Shown here in pieces: positions 11,554 through 24,426 of a stretch of DNA of 64,000 bases. Under the pieces are notes generated by a model. The model worked only from the letters and a program-made list of their open reading frames with translations, made no database searches and had not been told where the DNA came from. Each line of letters begins with the position of its first letter. Position 1 is the first letter of the stretch. This DNA comes from Oreohelix idahoensis (taxonomy: Eukaryota > Mollusca > Gastropoda > Stylommatophora > Oreohelicidae). The stretch is from contig JAMPIV010005806.1 of the NCBI GenBank assembly GCA_024509875.1, forward strand, positions 588,001 to 652,000, in the 5' to 3' direction. Both the position numbers and the translations under genes were made by a program.

Positions 11554-12593
11554 TTTACGTTGTTTGTCGCAAAGACAATACCATGTACAGAGAAACTTAA
11601 TCAAAGAACATAGCACCATCGTTGCTTTTTGACACATGAATGAACCATTTACTCAGCTGCTTTCTATAGGCAAATTATACGCAAAGTGACTGCAATCAAT
11701 TGACACTATATTCGTCTTTACACCGGGACTTTCCTGGTTTACATTTGTCACAACATTGTTTCAAAACACTTCGGAGAAAATAAATGACATTCCAGTCGAA
11801 CTAATTCGTTATATAACGTGATTCAGAATACTTGAACATTTTGTCTAATGGAAATTCAAGGATCAAGACTACGAATGGATCTTCATATCCAATGTTAATT
11901 ACTTTAATTTATTCTTTAAAACTAATCCACATTAAAATGACAAGTGAGTTGAATTTTAAAAAAATGAATGAAACTTAAAAAAATGAAAGAAAGAAAATAA
12001 AACTCACATAATTCTTTGATTATATTCTTAGAATTACATGATTATATTGCATACTATTGTTTAAATTAGTTAGAAAGGTATTAATAACTTAATACTACAC
12101 TTACTTGATGTTCAACACACATAACTTAGTTAAATTTATACATCATTTTTTTTTCTTTCTCTAATTTATTCTTTATTCGTTATTATGTCTTTCTTTAACA
12201 GATCCTCTCATTTTTCTTACATTAGATTTTCAACAACTTATTCTTATTCCATACCTAGTATAGTTATTTAGTTTAATTTTAACACTTTAAATTAGTCTGA
12301 CATGACATTTTATCACGACATATTTTAAGTTAATTAATTATTTAATTAGAGATCGACATTACCATTCTCTTTTAGTTCTTTTATTACCATTTATATTTAT
12401 TTATGATATAAATAATGAATATATTACATGACTATTGGTTAGTCGACATGACCACGACATTGGTTCTAGACAGAACGTCGTAGGCCATATGCCGCAATCT
12501 CGTTAAATTTTTTTTTTTTGATATTGTTAACATATTGGTATTTTTTCAGATGGGTTTTTGTTAAAAAAAATCTATCTAATAGATTTTTTTTTC
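11554..12593 (+). other. 3' noncoding region of the LTR element
   Basis: About 1 kb of AT-rich DNA after pol with several A- and T-runs, for example near 11,960-12,000 and 12,507-12,595. No ORF with recognisable similarity, hence no envelope gene. Confidence 0.7.
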
Positions 12594-12610
12594 CCCAGTG
12601 GACAGGGAAT
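12594..12610 (+). promoter_or_regulatory. Polypurine tract candidate (plus-strand primer)
   Basis: Purine-rich CCCAGTGGACAGGGAAT lies immediately before the 3' LTR start TGTTAAGG, the position where retroelements keep the plus-strand primer. It is preceded by T-rich DNA, also typical. Confidence 0.6.
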
Positions 12611-13460
12611 TGTTAAGGTATTTTATTGGCATGGTCTGCTAGAGGTTAACAGCATAAGATTAATAGGTGACTACGTTTAATATAATGTAAATAATTGTTA
12701 GTTAGTGTACGCGATACACACGATTGATTATGACGTGTATGCGTTGGTATGTCACGCACCGTGACTAGGTTACCACACCCTTTTCTTAGATGACCGTCAA
12801 ACGGATAAGACGTGTCCTATAATCCTTCCAGTGGTAGGCATGATATTGCCGCACATATGTTATTGCAGTACGGACATGGGTCAGTCCGATATTCTTATGA
12901 AGAGAGGAATGTATCGAGGTTAGTAATTTTAACTAAAGTCAAGGAAGGATGAAATTATGGTCCACATTCGTTTTATATCGCCAGACGTCTAATCTCATTG
13001 TCGGCCGTTGGATGTCCCAACCGCGCGTACATATAGTTACGACGTTCTGACTATAGTGTTGCATATTATTGGACCAGGACTATAATGCATGGATAGCATT
13101 TATGATGTATGATTCAATTCTAATATATAATGTTTTCATAATCAACCTCCATGGACTGTCTACTGTTTGAAATGTATATTAAAAATTGTGTGGACTCGAG
13201 AAGAGACTTATCACGTTCATTGAAGTTACAAATTCAACAATTATGATACTGAGTTCAAACCTTGTGACAGACAGAAAGTATTAACTCACATTCGCGTAAC
13301 TATTCCAACAATAGCACGATCAAGAATTAATGAATCAAATGACCAGAACTAAGAAGCTTATTGAATCAATGAGAACGGTGGCTTTCCACAACGACCACTG
13401 AAATAGAAGACGGGGCCGCAACAACAATAAAAGAAGTGAATCGTATAAAGCCCCGCAACA
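12611..13460 (+). repeat. 3' LTR (850 bp)
   Basis: Near-identical copy of the 5' LTR (three substitutions). Ends GCAACA at 13,460 and is followed by the ATGAC duplication and the resumed 34-bp satellite. Its AATAAA lies at 13,426-13,431. Confidence 0.95.
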
Positions 13461-15641
13461 ATGACACCGGTGGTTGACAAAAACTGTGTCCTGAATGACA
13501 CCGGTGGCTGACAAAAACTGTGTCCTGAATGACGCCACTGGTTGACAAAAACTATGTCCTGAATGACACCGGCGGTTGACAAAAACTATGTCCTGAATGA
13601 CACCGGTGGTTGACAAAAACTATTTTCTGAATGACATCGGTTGTTGACAAAAAATGTGTCCTGAATGACACCGGTGGTTGACAAAAACCGTGTCCTGAAT
13701 GACACCGGTGGCTGACAAAAACTATGTCCTGAATGACACCGGTGGTTCACAAAAACTATGTCCTGAATGACACCGGTGGTTGAAAAACTTTGTCCTGAAT
13801 GACACCGGTGGTTGCCAACAACTATGTCCTGAATGACACCAATGGCTGACAAAAACTGTGTCCTGAATGACACCTGTGGCTGACAAAAACTATGTCCTGA
13901 ATGACACCGGTGAATCACAAAAACTATGTCATGAATGACACCGGTGGTTGACAAAAACTGTGATCTGAATGACACCAGTGGTTGACAAAAACTGTGTCCT
14001 GAATGACACCGGTGGTGGACAAAAACTGTGTCCTGAATGACACCGGTGGTTGAAAAAACTGTGTCCTTAATGACACCGGTGGTTGACAAAATGTATGTCC
14101 TGAATGACACCGGTGGTTGACAAAAACTGTGATCTGAATGACACCAGTGGTTGACAAAAACTGTGTCCTGAATGACACCGGTGGTTGACAAAAGCTGTGT
14201 CTTGAATGACACCGGTGGTTGACAAAAACTATGTCTTGAATGACACCGGTGGTTGACAAAAATTCTGCCCTGAATGACACCGGTGGTTGCCAAAAACGGT
14301 GTCCTTAATGACAACGGTTGTTGACAAAAACTGAGTCCTGAATGACACCGGTGGTTGACAAAAACTGAATCCTGAATGACACCGGTGATTGACAAAAACT
14401 AATTCCTGAATGACACCGGCGGTTGACAAAAACTATTTCCTTAATGACACCGGTGGCTGACAAAAACTGTGTCCTGAATGACACCGGTGGTTGACAAAAA
14501 CTTTGTCCTGAATGACACCGGTGGTTTACAACAACTATGTCCTGAATGACACCGGTGGTTGACAAAAACTATGTCCTGAATGACACTGGTGGTTGACAAA
14601 AACTGTGTCCTGAATGACACCGGTGGTTGACAAAAACTATATCCTGAATGACACCGGTGGTTGACCAAAAACTGTGTCCTAAATGACACCTCTGGTTGAC
14701 CAAAAACTGTGCCCAGAATGACGCCGGTGGTTGACAAAAACTGTGATCTAAATGACACCAGTGGTTGACAAAAATTGTGTCTTGAATGACACCGGTGGTT
14801 GACACCGGTGGACAAAAAAAAACTGTGTCCTGAATGACACCGGTGGTTGACAAAAACTATGTCCTGAATGACACCGGTGGTTGACAAAAACTGTGTCCTG
14901 AATGACACCGGTGGTTGACAAAAACTATGTCTTGAATGACACCGGTGGTTGACAAAAATTCTGCCCTGAATGACACCGGTGGTTGAAAAAAGCTGTGTCC
15001 TTAATGACAACGGTGGTTGACAAAAACTGAGTCCTGAATGACACCGGTTGTTGACAAAAACTGTGTCCTGAAAGACACCGGTGGTTGACAAAAACTATGC
15101 ACTGAATGACACCGATGGTTGGCAAAAAACTGTGTCCTGTATGACACCGGTGGTTGACAAAAACTATGTCGTGAATGACACCGGTGGTTGACAAAAATTG
15201 TGTCCTTAATGAGAACGGTTGTTGACAAAAACTGAGTCCTGAATGACACCGGTGATTGACAAAAACTATGTCCTGAATGACATCGGTGGTTGACAAAAAC
15301 TGTACCCGGAATGACACCGGTGGTTGACAAAAACTGTGCCCAGAATGACACCGGTTGTTGACAAAAACTGTGCCAAGAATGACACCGGTGGTTGACAAAA
15401 ACTGTGCCCAAAATGACACCGGTGGTTGACAAAAACTGTGCCGAAAATGACACCGGTGGTTGACAAAAACTGTGTCCTGAATGACACCGGTGGTTGACAA
15501 AAACTGTGTTCTGAAAGACACCATTGGTTGACAAAAACGGTGTCCTGAAAGACACCGTTGGTTGACCAAAAACTGTGTCCTGAATGACACCGGTGGCTGA
15601 CAAAAACTGTTTCCTGAATGACACCGGTGGTTGACAAAAAC
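13461..15641. repeat. 34-bp satellite array, right block
   Basis: About 64 further copies of the same unit, in the same orientation and phase as 1-4,331. The first five bases are the ATGAC duplication. It carries variant combinations seen in the left block, for example TTGCCAAAAACGGTGTCC near 14,287 as at 360 and 1,413. A small local rearrangement sits near 14,800-14,822 (extra CACCGGTGG and an A-run). The array ends at about 15,641, where unrelated sequence starts. Confidence 0.97.
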
Positions 15642-15984
15642 CAGAATCGAGGATCGCATCAATTTATTTGACTGTGTTTCTGGTCCTTATTTAACAACTA
15701 ATTGATGATCTCAAATTGTGTTTTGTTTTTTTGTTTTCTTTTTATTTTGAACGTTATATCAAGTAATCGGTTTATTTTGTTTCCTAAATGCTTACACTTG
15801 GCAAAACTCTAAAATTATTTCCTGACGCATTGGAAAATTTGCTAAAAGGCAAGGGGGTACGGAAAATTCAATACATGAGACTGGAACTTTGAACATCAAT
15901 AAATTATATTAACCACTCTTTAAAGAATGTTTAGCCTGGCTTTATGTGTTGTAACCGTTATTAAAAGTATTCATTCAGATACAA

Positions 15985-16356
15985 GAACAAATGAGATGCA
16001 GAGCATCCATACCACACACAATATGATGCATATTACCAGCCCAGCAGAAGAGAACAAGTGGCAATCTTCAAACCCCGCAAGGGCCACAACAGATCGGGTT
16101 ACCATCTATTTAAAACAAAATAAAGTAAATATAGGAACTACTGATGAATGTAGCCGTGGCATAGATAAAATGACTGCTGAACATCTGCTTCAAAGATGCT
16201 CAACATTTCAGTAACAGAAAAAGCACATATGACTGTTACCATTCCTTAAAAAAAAAAAACTCTATGGAGATACAAATAACCCCACGCCGACCACTGTTTA
16301 GGTTGGAAACATTCAAGTAGGCATCTGAGAGTGTACGAAGAAGAAGAAGAAAATGA
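15985..16356 (+). mobile_element. LINE 3' end (RNase H-family type) with (GAA)n tail
   Basis: Homologous to the minus-strand segment 32,744-33,245. Both encode a decayed end with DKMTAEHLLQRC and finish in a GAAGAAGAAGAAG-type tail. The visible part corresponds to the stretch after the RNase H domain, including a cysteine-rich region. Frames are broken by stops and an A-run near 16,249. The copy is strongly 5'-truncated, which is usual for LINEs. Confidence 0.7.
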
Positions 16357-17890
<1,534 letters not shown>

Positions 17891-17892
17891 TA

Positions 17893-18605
17893 CGAGGGGC
17901 GTTCAGAAAGTAATACACCACATCGTTTTTCTCAGGAGCTGTTTATTCAAAAAGCATGAAATTTATATACAATATACATGGATATGTCGTGTAAACATCG
18001 GTATTATTCTACATAATCTCCATCAACTTGTACGGCTTTATGCCAGCGCGAAACAAGTGCATGTATTCGTAGCCCGTACCAGAATTTGTCTTGATCTTGT
18101 AGCCATTTCTTCGCTGCATGAATCACTCCTTCATCATCTTCAAACCCTGTCCCACGGAGGGCATCTTTAAGTGGACCAAATAGATTAAAATCAGAGGGTG
18201 CCAAATCGGGACTTAAGGGTGGATGGGGTAGTACAGTCCAACCCAATTTGGTGATTGCTTCCCGTGTTGCGAGACTTGTGTGAGGGCGCGCATTGTCGTG
18301 AAGGAGAAGCAGGTCTGCTGGATTCTTGAGCGGCCGATGTCTGCGAAAACGTTGATTGAGTTTTTTCAATGTCTTAATGTAAGCTTCCGAATTGATTGTC
18401 TCTCCCCTTGGCATAACTTCCACAAGAATCACACCTTCAATGTCTCAAAAGACAGTGATCATGACCTTTCCAGCTGAAGGAATTGTCTTGAATTTCTTTC
18501 TTCGTGGTGATTGCGGATGATGCCACTACATTGACTGTCTTTTTGTCTCAGGTTCAAAATGATGTGCCCAGGTTTCGCCACCTGTAACGATCTTAGCCAA
18601 AAAGG
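17893..18605 (-). mobile_element. Mariner family B, copy 1 (5'-truncated, minus strand)
   Basis: The 3' terminus CGAGGGGCGTTCAGAAAGTA lies at the left, directly after TA (17,891-17,892). Sequence is homologous to the right halves of the copies at 45,023 and 50,762. Homology stops at about 18,605, inside the region of the first catalytic Asp, so the 5' half including the other inverted repeat is missing. Confidence 0.93.
18004..18600 (-). pseudogene. Mariner transposase, C-terminal part
   Basis: Minus-strand frame with [11 protein letters not shown] (second catalytic Asp) and SPDLAPSDFNLF (third Asp), in the D-34-D spacing of mariner transposases, ending [12 protein letters not shown]. The N-terminal DNA-binding domain is absent. 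A tryptophan codon just upstream of the D2 block reads TGA (about 18,440). The region of the first Asp survives only as a degraded stretch near 18,570-18,600. Non-functional. Confidence 0.9.
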
Positions 18606-19680
18606 ACGCCCGCCCCCTACCTGTTTCTAGGCAGATTATTTTCGATGTGCGCGAAGCATTCTGGGATGTGAAAAGTTTTCATGAAGATATATTAGTTTAG
18701 GCCATAATAAAGCCTGAGAATTAGTTGTGATGTGTTATATGTGGTAGTCGTGTGTAATATTTGATAATTGTGAGCCATATCTGTGTTTTCGGGCCTGGTA
18801 AAGCAAAATCGCGTGTGTTATTTGCGTGGCGCAATTAATCCGCGCAGCGCGCAGTAAGTTGAGTGATTAGCCTAGTGCGTATAAAACGAAATAGCGAACC
18901 AGCAGCAGCCCTTCTTAAGTATCAGTCCAGACAAGAGAGAACGAAACGAGGCGCCCTGTGTACTCACACAGAAGAACACAAAGACATGACACGTGAGTTA
19001 ATTTAAATTAGAATTAGTTTTATATAATTCTGAAATTATATCGATGTGGCTATTTTAATGTTTAGTGAATTAGGTATAAATAAATAGATAGATATGTTCC
19101 CAAAAGAAATGTCTTTTTAGGGCATTATGATTTAGTCTCGAAATGATAGATGAGTGAAAATAATGGTTGATAGGTTTTATGAGGCACGCTAAGCCTAAAT
19201 CCAGATGTGAGAATTTAGTATCAAGTATTTCAGTCATCAGACCGGGCAAATTTAGTAGGAGAGTGTTTTATACATGAAACTGGACAGAGAAGCATCTATT
19301 ACTTAAATTTAGATGATATTAGAAAATATCAAGATGGCGGCCACGTGGTCATGAAAGGCGGCGCGGTGAATAAAGAAGGCGCCAAGGGGTCTGCGGTAAC
19401 ACTCTTAGTTAACACTTAATGTTACGCAGTTTTATATCGTGTGAATTGACACGTGGGTGCGAGTAGATAAAGATAGTTTTCCCCAATAAAGGAAAGAGAT
19501 AGTTTTCGTGTTAATGCCAGTTTTGTTAAAGTCAAGAGCAATTATTTTATTTCTTTAATGTAAAAGTAATTGAGCGTATTTCACGATGATTGATTATTCT
19601 GCTGTATATATTTATGGGTTACTTTGAAGTGAGAATATGTATTTAGATTTCTGGAGAGCGTGCGTAAGGCGTAAGGCACG
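18606..19680 (+). other. Unassigned region with a TATA box and possible splice donor
   Basis: No ORF of note. TATAAAA at 18,880-18,886 is followed by TCAGT, an arthropod-like initiator core, at 18,922-18,926, and further down by GACACGTGAGTTAA near 18,988, which reads like a 5' splice donor. It could be the promoter and first exon of an unknown transcript or part of an old LTR. The evidence is positional only. Confidence 0.3.
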
Positions 19681-19764
19681 TTGAGACAGGTGTTTCTATG
19701 TTTGCTCCCGGCGGAGCATGGAAACACCAATGCAGCTAGTGTCCATCACAAAGCCGACAAGAGG

Positions 19765-20395
19765 CATTTATATGCTATGGCAGTGATTTGTTTCGGTAAC
19801 GATGTGTTTCATGTGATGAGTTCCCAATCTCATCAGGGGTCATATACGTCACGCTTGTTACCAGGCGCACCAGTCGCCACTTACGACAGGTTCAGAGGGC
19901 AGTGACGAATATTGAGATGGATCAGTTTGAGGTGGTGGTTTACTCTTATTACTGAGAGTATTTGATGTACATATAGTTGAAGAATATTATTTTATGTCCA
20001 TGTTATTATTATTTAATTATGGGTATGTGAAGAATGGTTTGTGAGAGCACGTGGGCTCACTTGGAGATATATATTTCTCTTCTCCGCTCCTGAGGGAGCA
20101 TGAAGCCACCAGTGTGGTTTGCCTCCGCATGAAGTATTCATATGCTCTTGCAGTAGTGGTTTCGATAGCAATCTGTGTTACATGGTGAGATTGCCAGCCT
20201 CATGCACAACACCATACTAGTCTCATTGGACGACATGCATGAGTGTGTGTGTGTGATAGCTGAGCGTGTGCTCTTGCAGTAGTGGTTTCGGTAGCAATCT
20301 GTGTTACATGGTGAGATTGCCAGCCTCATGCACAACACCATACTAGTCGCACTGGACGACACGCATGAGTGTGTGCGTGTGTGATAGTTGAGGGT
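19765..20395. repeat. Tandem duplication, 126-bp unit (two close copies, one diverged)
   Basis: The block beginning TGCTCTTGCAGTAGTGGTTTC at 20,143 recurs at 20,269 (offset 126 bp) with very few differences. A more diverged relative, with ATGCTATGGCAGTGATTTG and the following GATGAG-rich part, lies near 19,770-19,860. Short GT runs occur at the unit ends. No coding function visible. Confidence 0.85.
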
Positions 20396-20693
20396 GTCAG
20401 GTGGCGTGGAAGGATGAGAGTATCATTATTTAACTATGATTTTAACCAGCCGTTGCTTTGTTTGCGTCTTCAGAGTAGCAATCGGGCACATGCTAGGTGT
20501 TTTGTTTGGTGTTATGTTCGTTGGTTTATTTGTTTGCTTCGTGTGTTTAAGTGTCACTGATAGGGTTGTAAAAATAAATACAGCCCCTGCCTCAGAATCA
20601 AGAGTTTTATTGTTGTTCGGGTCGGTGCGAGTGTGAAAGGAGAGTGATCCCATATCACAATATAATCATCATCATCATCTCGCCCACCCTATC

Positions 20694-20841
<148 letters not shown>

Positions 20842-21094
20842 TTGAATTTTCATTTAACATTAATGTGATACAAGTCATTAGTTTATTTTTGTTGGACATT
20901 GCTTTATTAAGACGATTAATCTTTGGTTGCCTTTATAACAATCGAACATGTACAATGACTAGTCACAAATACTTCAAATCATCGATTCTTTAGAATAACC
21001 ATGCAAATGCCCCACTTTTAACATCCATTTGAAACATTGCACTGTAGTAGATTTAAAACAAATGGGAATAAATATTATGTAATCCGAAAAATGT

Positions 21095-21253
21095 TAACAA
21101 CTGAAGGTCAAAGATGGAAATGTGTGGAGTATAACAACAGAGTCCAGAGCAGGAGCTGACACTGAAGATCTCGCTGATTAAGCCGTCATATTTTCCATTT
21201 CTTAGAATAATTTGTCTTACTTTGTGTGATAATGTACTGGCATGACAAGACAC
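21095..21253 (-). pseudogene. Possible UDP-glycosyltransferase N-domain exon fragment
   Basis: The minus-strand frame contains TLSHKVRQIILRNGKYDGL then ISEIFSVSSC and TPHISI. This resembles the UGT N-terminal segment in which a helix ending in a K(F/Y)D motif is followed by an E-x-F and a buried P-x-I strand. No clean splice junctions flank it and no other parts of the domain were found. It lies on the same strand as the fragment at 24,057-24,185. UGTs transfer sugar from UDP-sugars to small lipophilic substrates in the ER lumen. Similarity was judged by eye. Confidence 0.2.
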
Positions 21254-21449
21254 ATATAATATGCACTTGAAAGGTGTGCATAATGCATAAATATTATGCC
21301 TGTGTATGCATGTATGTATGAAAGCTTAGAGACCTACCTTCGAGCCCAACAGAAAGTCTGAAATACGGCCCCAGGAATGATGGTGGTGAACCAAAATCTG
21401 TCACTTCCAAGTAGCTTGTTCTAGCTCCACTCATCCTTATACTGATATA

Positions 21450-23381
21450 AAAGATCAATAAACAAAATAGTAACACTTAAGATAGATAAAAAGAAAAGTA
21501 ACACTGAAGATAGATAAACAGAATAGTAACACTGAAGATGGATAAACAGAATAGTAACACGTAAGATAGATTAACAAATAGTAACACTGAAGATAGATAA
21601 ACAGAATAATAACACTTAAGATAGATAAACAGAATAGTAACACTTAAGATAGATAAACAGAATAGTAACACCTAAGACAGATAAACAGAATAGTAACACT
21701 GAAGATAGATAAACAGAATAGTAACACTGAAGATGGATAAACAGAATAGTAACACGTAAGATAGATTAAAAAATAGTAACACTTAAGATAGATAAACAGA
21801 ATAGTAACACTTAAGATAGATAATAATAATTGTAACAATTAAGACAGATTAACATAATAGTAACACTTAAGATAGATAAACAGAATAGTAACACTTAAGA
21901 TAGATAATAATAATTGTAACAATTAAGACAGATTAACATAATAGTAACACTTAAGATAGATAAACAGAATAGTAACACTTAAGATAGATAAACAGAATAG
22001 TAACACTTAAGATAGATAAACAGAATAGTAACACTTAAGACAGATTAAAAAGTAGTAACACTTAAGATAGATAAACAGAATAGTAACACTTAAGACAGAT
22101 TAATAGAATAGTAACACTTAAGATAGATAAACAGAATAGTAACACTTAACATAGATAAACAGAATAGTAACTCTTTAGCTTAGATAAACAGAATAGTAAA
22201 CCTTAAGATAGATAAGCAGAATAGTAACACTTAAGATAGATAAACAGAATAGTAACCCTTAAGATAAATAAACAGAATAGTAACACTTAAGATAGATAAG
22301 CAGAATAGTATCACTTAAAATAGATAAACAGAATAGTAACACTTAAGATTGATAAACATAATAGTAACACTTTAGATAGATAAACAGAATAGTAACGCTT
22401 AAGATAGATAAACAGCATAGTAACATTTAAGACAGATTAACAGAATAGTAACACTTAAGATAGATAAACAGAATAGTAACATTTAAGACAGATTAACAGA
22501 ATAGTAACACTTAAGACAGATAAACAGAATAGTAACACTTAAGAGAGATAAACAGAATAGTAACACTTAGGATAGATAAACAGAATAGTAACACTTAAGA
22601 TAGATAAACAGAATATTAACATTTAAGACAGATTAACAGAATAGTAACACTTAAGACAGATAAACAGAATAGTAACACTTAAGAGAGATAAACAGAATAG
22701 TAACACTTAGGATAGATAAACAGAATAGTAACACTTAAGATAGATAAACAGAATAGTAACATTTAAGACAGATTAACAGAATAGTAACACTTAAGATAGA
22801 TAAACAGAATAGTAACACTTAAGATAGATAAACAGAATAGTAACACTTAGGATAGATAAACAGAATAGTAACACTTAAGATAGATAAACAGAATAGTAAC
22901 ATTTAAGACAGATTAACAGAATAGTAACACTTAAGACAGATAAACAGAATAGTAACACTTAAGAGAGATAAACAGAATAGTAACATTTAAGACAGATTAA
23001 CAGAATAGTAACACTTAAGATAGATAAACAGAATAGTAACACTTAAGATAGATAAACAGAATAGTAACACTTAGGATAGATAAACAGAATAGTAACACTT
23101 AAGATAGATTAAACTGAATAGTAACATTAATATAATTAACAGATATTAAACTCAATTGGGGGCGTTGTAAATAGTAACACATCAAATGAGGAATAGATAA
23201 ACAGAATAGTAACACTTAAGATAGATAAACAGAATAGTAACACTTAAGATAGATAAACAGAATAGTAACACTTAAGATAGATAAACAGAATAGTAACACT
23301 TAAGATAGATAAACAGAATAGTAACACTTAAGATAGATAAACAGAATAGTAACACTTAAGATAGATAAACAGAATAGTAAC
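21450..23381. repeat. 28-bp minisatellite with higher-order structure
   Basis: About 65 tandem copies of a 28-bp unit (AGTAACACTTAAGATAGATA followed by AACAGAAT). Early units show GAAGATGG and AAGAAAAG variants. A block with TAATAATAATTGTAACAATT repeats with an 84-bp period near 21,821-21,905. A variant ATTTAAGACAGATTAACAG recurs at 22,481, 22,621, 22,761 and 22,901 (exactly 140 bp, five units). The array is interrupted at about 23,110-23,195 by unrelated sequence and then continues with seven nearly identical units. Confidence 0.97.
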
Positions 23382-23629
23382 ATGGCACAAAGTACGTTAT
23401 TTCTCTTCACCCTTTAGCTCCCAAAGGAGTATAGCACTTCAATATACGTTCGCCAATTTTCCTGACCCGTCATTTTATCTCAAAATCTTTCCATGTCTTT
23501 TTCACGCCCTACATGCCTGTCTTCCGTACTCTTCTCCATGTCATCCTTGGTCTCTCTCTGGAGTCTCTTGAACAGATGCGACTGTTACTTAGTTACTTAT
23601 TAGAAGTTGTTGCCAAATAAAACGTTAAG

Positions 23630-23890
23630 AAACTGTCAGTCTTAACACCATCATAAGTGGCAGACGCTGGAATTGGGTTGGCCATGTCCTCAGAAGAGAC
23701 CCCGATGCCATCACAAGAACAGCTATGCTATGGATCCCGAAAGGAAAACGAAAGAGACTGTGAAGGCTGAGATGCAAAGAATGAACCAAAGTTGGGGCAC
23801 TGTACGACGGATGGCCACCGACCGAGCTAAGTGGAATCAATCTGTTGCTGCCCTACAAGACGCCACCAGGCTTAATGGCCACTGACTGCT
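23630..23890 (+). pseudogene. Non-LTR retrotransposon C-terminal tail fragment
   Basis: The + strand encodes RRWNWVGHVLRRDPDAITRT, then, after a frame change near 23,755, QSWGTVRRMATDRAKW and SVAALQDATRLNGH. This is the C-terminal tail pattern found downstream of the RT domain of many endonuclease/RT LINEs (RW-x-GHV-x-R...DR-x-W). The rest of the element is absent, consistent with 5' truncation. A different family from the LINEs at 31.7 and 39.8 kb. Confidence 0.75.
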
Positions 23891-24056
23891 TTGACGGTCG
23901 GCGGCTAAGGATAAAAGATGAAGAAGTCTTAACAATCAATACTTCGCACAATATACCCCAACTATAACCAATTTTCAGGTTGTATAGGGTATAACAGCAA
24001 CATAGTAGACAAACGAACGAACGAACGAACAATCAATACTTTGAACAAAGACTTAC

Positions 24057-24185
24057 CCTGAGGGACCAGATAATACCCATTTGATATATGGATTGTTTAT
24101 GTTCGTCAGTTTACAGCCGGCGCAGTGAAGTCCAACTAATAATGGTATCTCCGGGTTAACATAATACCAGCAGTTTAAGTAACAT
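24057..24185 (-). pseudogene. Possible UDP-glycosyltransferase exon with intact splice sites
   Basis: A 129-bp minus-strand open segment bounded by an acceptor (TATATTTCAG, ending 24,186) and a consensus donor (GTAAGT, 24,051-24,056). It encodes CYLNCWYYVNPEIPLLVG then LHCAGCK and PYIKWVLSGPSG. The layout resembles the UGT segment preceding the nucleotide-binding domain (N-S/C-H...P...VGG-x-HC...LP...L...G). Length divisible by three, so it is a symmetric exon. The usual VGG is VG and the spacing before it is short. Either a diverged gene's exon or a relic. No downstream exon was found. Confidence 0.3.
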
Positions 24186-24426
24186 CTGAAATATACCAAA
24201 GTAAAATAAAGTGCAAGACATTTCGAATGAGCAAAAGTATTACAGATGCGAAAACTAATTGAAATTATTGTGAATTTAAATACGCAAATACTCCAGAAGA
24301 ATATCAATCAATACCCTTTAGCTCCTTATGTCTTCCTGTCCTGTGCCATCCACTCAAGTTCTATCCATGTTTTCCTCGTCATTTTCACCTCTGTTTCCAT
24401 AAGAATATATGTATCGTATAATATTA

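Larger units (their letters stand above)
4332..13460 (+). mobile_element. Complete Ty3/gypsy-type LTR retrotransposon with integrase before RT (Gmr1-like order)
   Basis: A 9,129-bp element bounded by two 850-bp direct LTRs starting TGTTAAGG and ending GCAACA (5'-TG...CA-3'), with 5-bp duplications ATGAC. Internal order on the + strand is leader, coiled coil, Gag, protease, integrase (zinc finger, DDE core, GPY-type C-terminus), reverse transcriptase, RNase H, 3' noncoding region, purine-rich tract. Reverse transcriptase, RNase H and integrase motifs are of the Ty3/gypsy type, but integrase lies upstream of RT as in copia elements. That combination is known from the Gmr1-like group. LTR divergence of 3/850 implies recent insertion. 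No envelope-like ORF is seen. Confidence 0.95.

Noticed and set aside
11554..12593. Envelope-like ORF downstream of pol.
   Set aside because: No ORF of useful length; the region is AT-rich and noncoding.
122..15662. Many minus-strand reading frames up to about 269 codons with repeated HRCHSGHSFCQPPVSFRT-like peptides.
   Set aside because: They are the 34-bp satellite read through. The unit lacks stops on the minus strand in every frame (about a one-in-five chance for a random 34-mer), and frame rotation yields one repeated 34-residue peptide. No coding signature.
21455..21838. Leu/Ser/Tyr-rich, membrane-like minus-strand frames.
   Set aside because: Artefacts of the 28-bp minisatellite; frames rotate and are not conserved between units.
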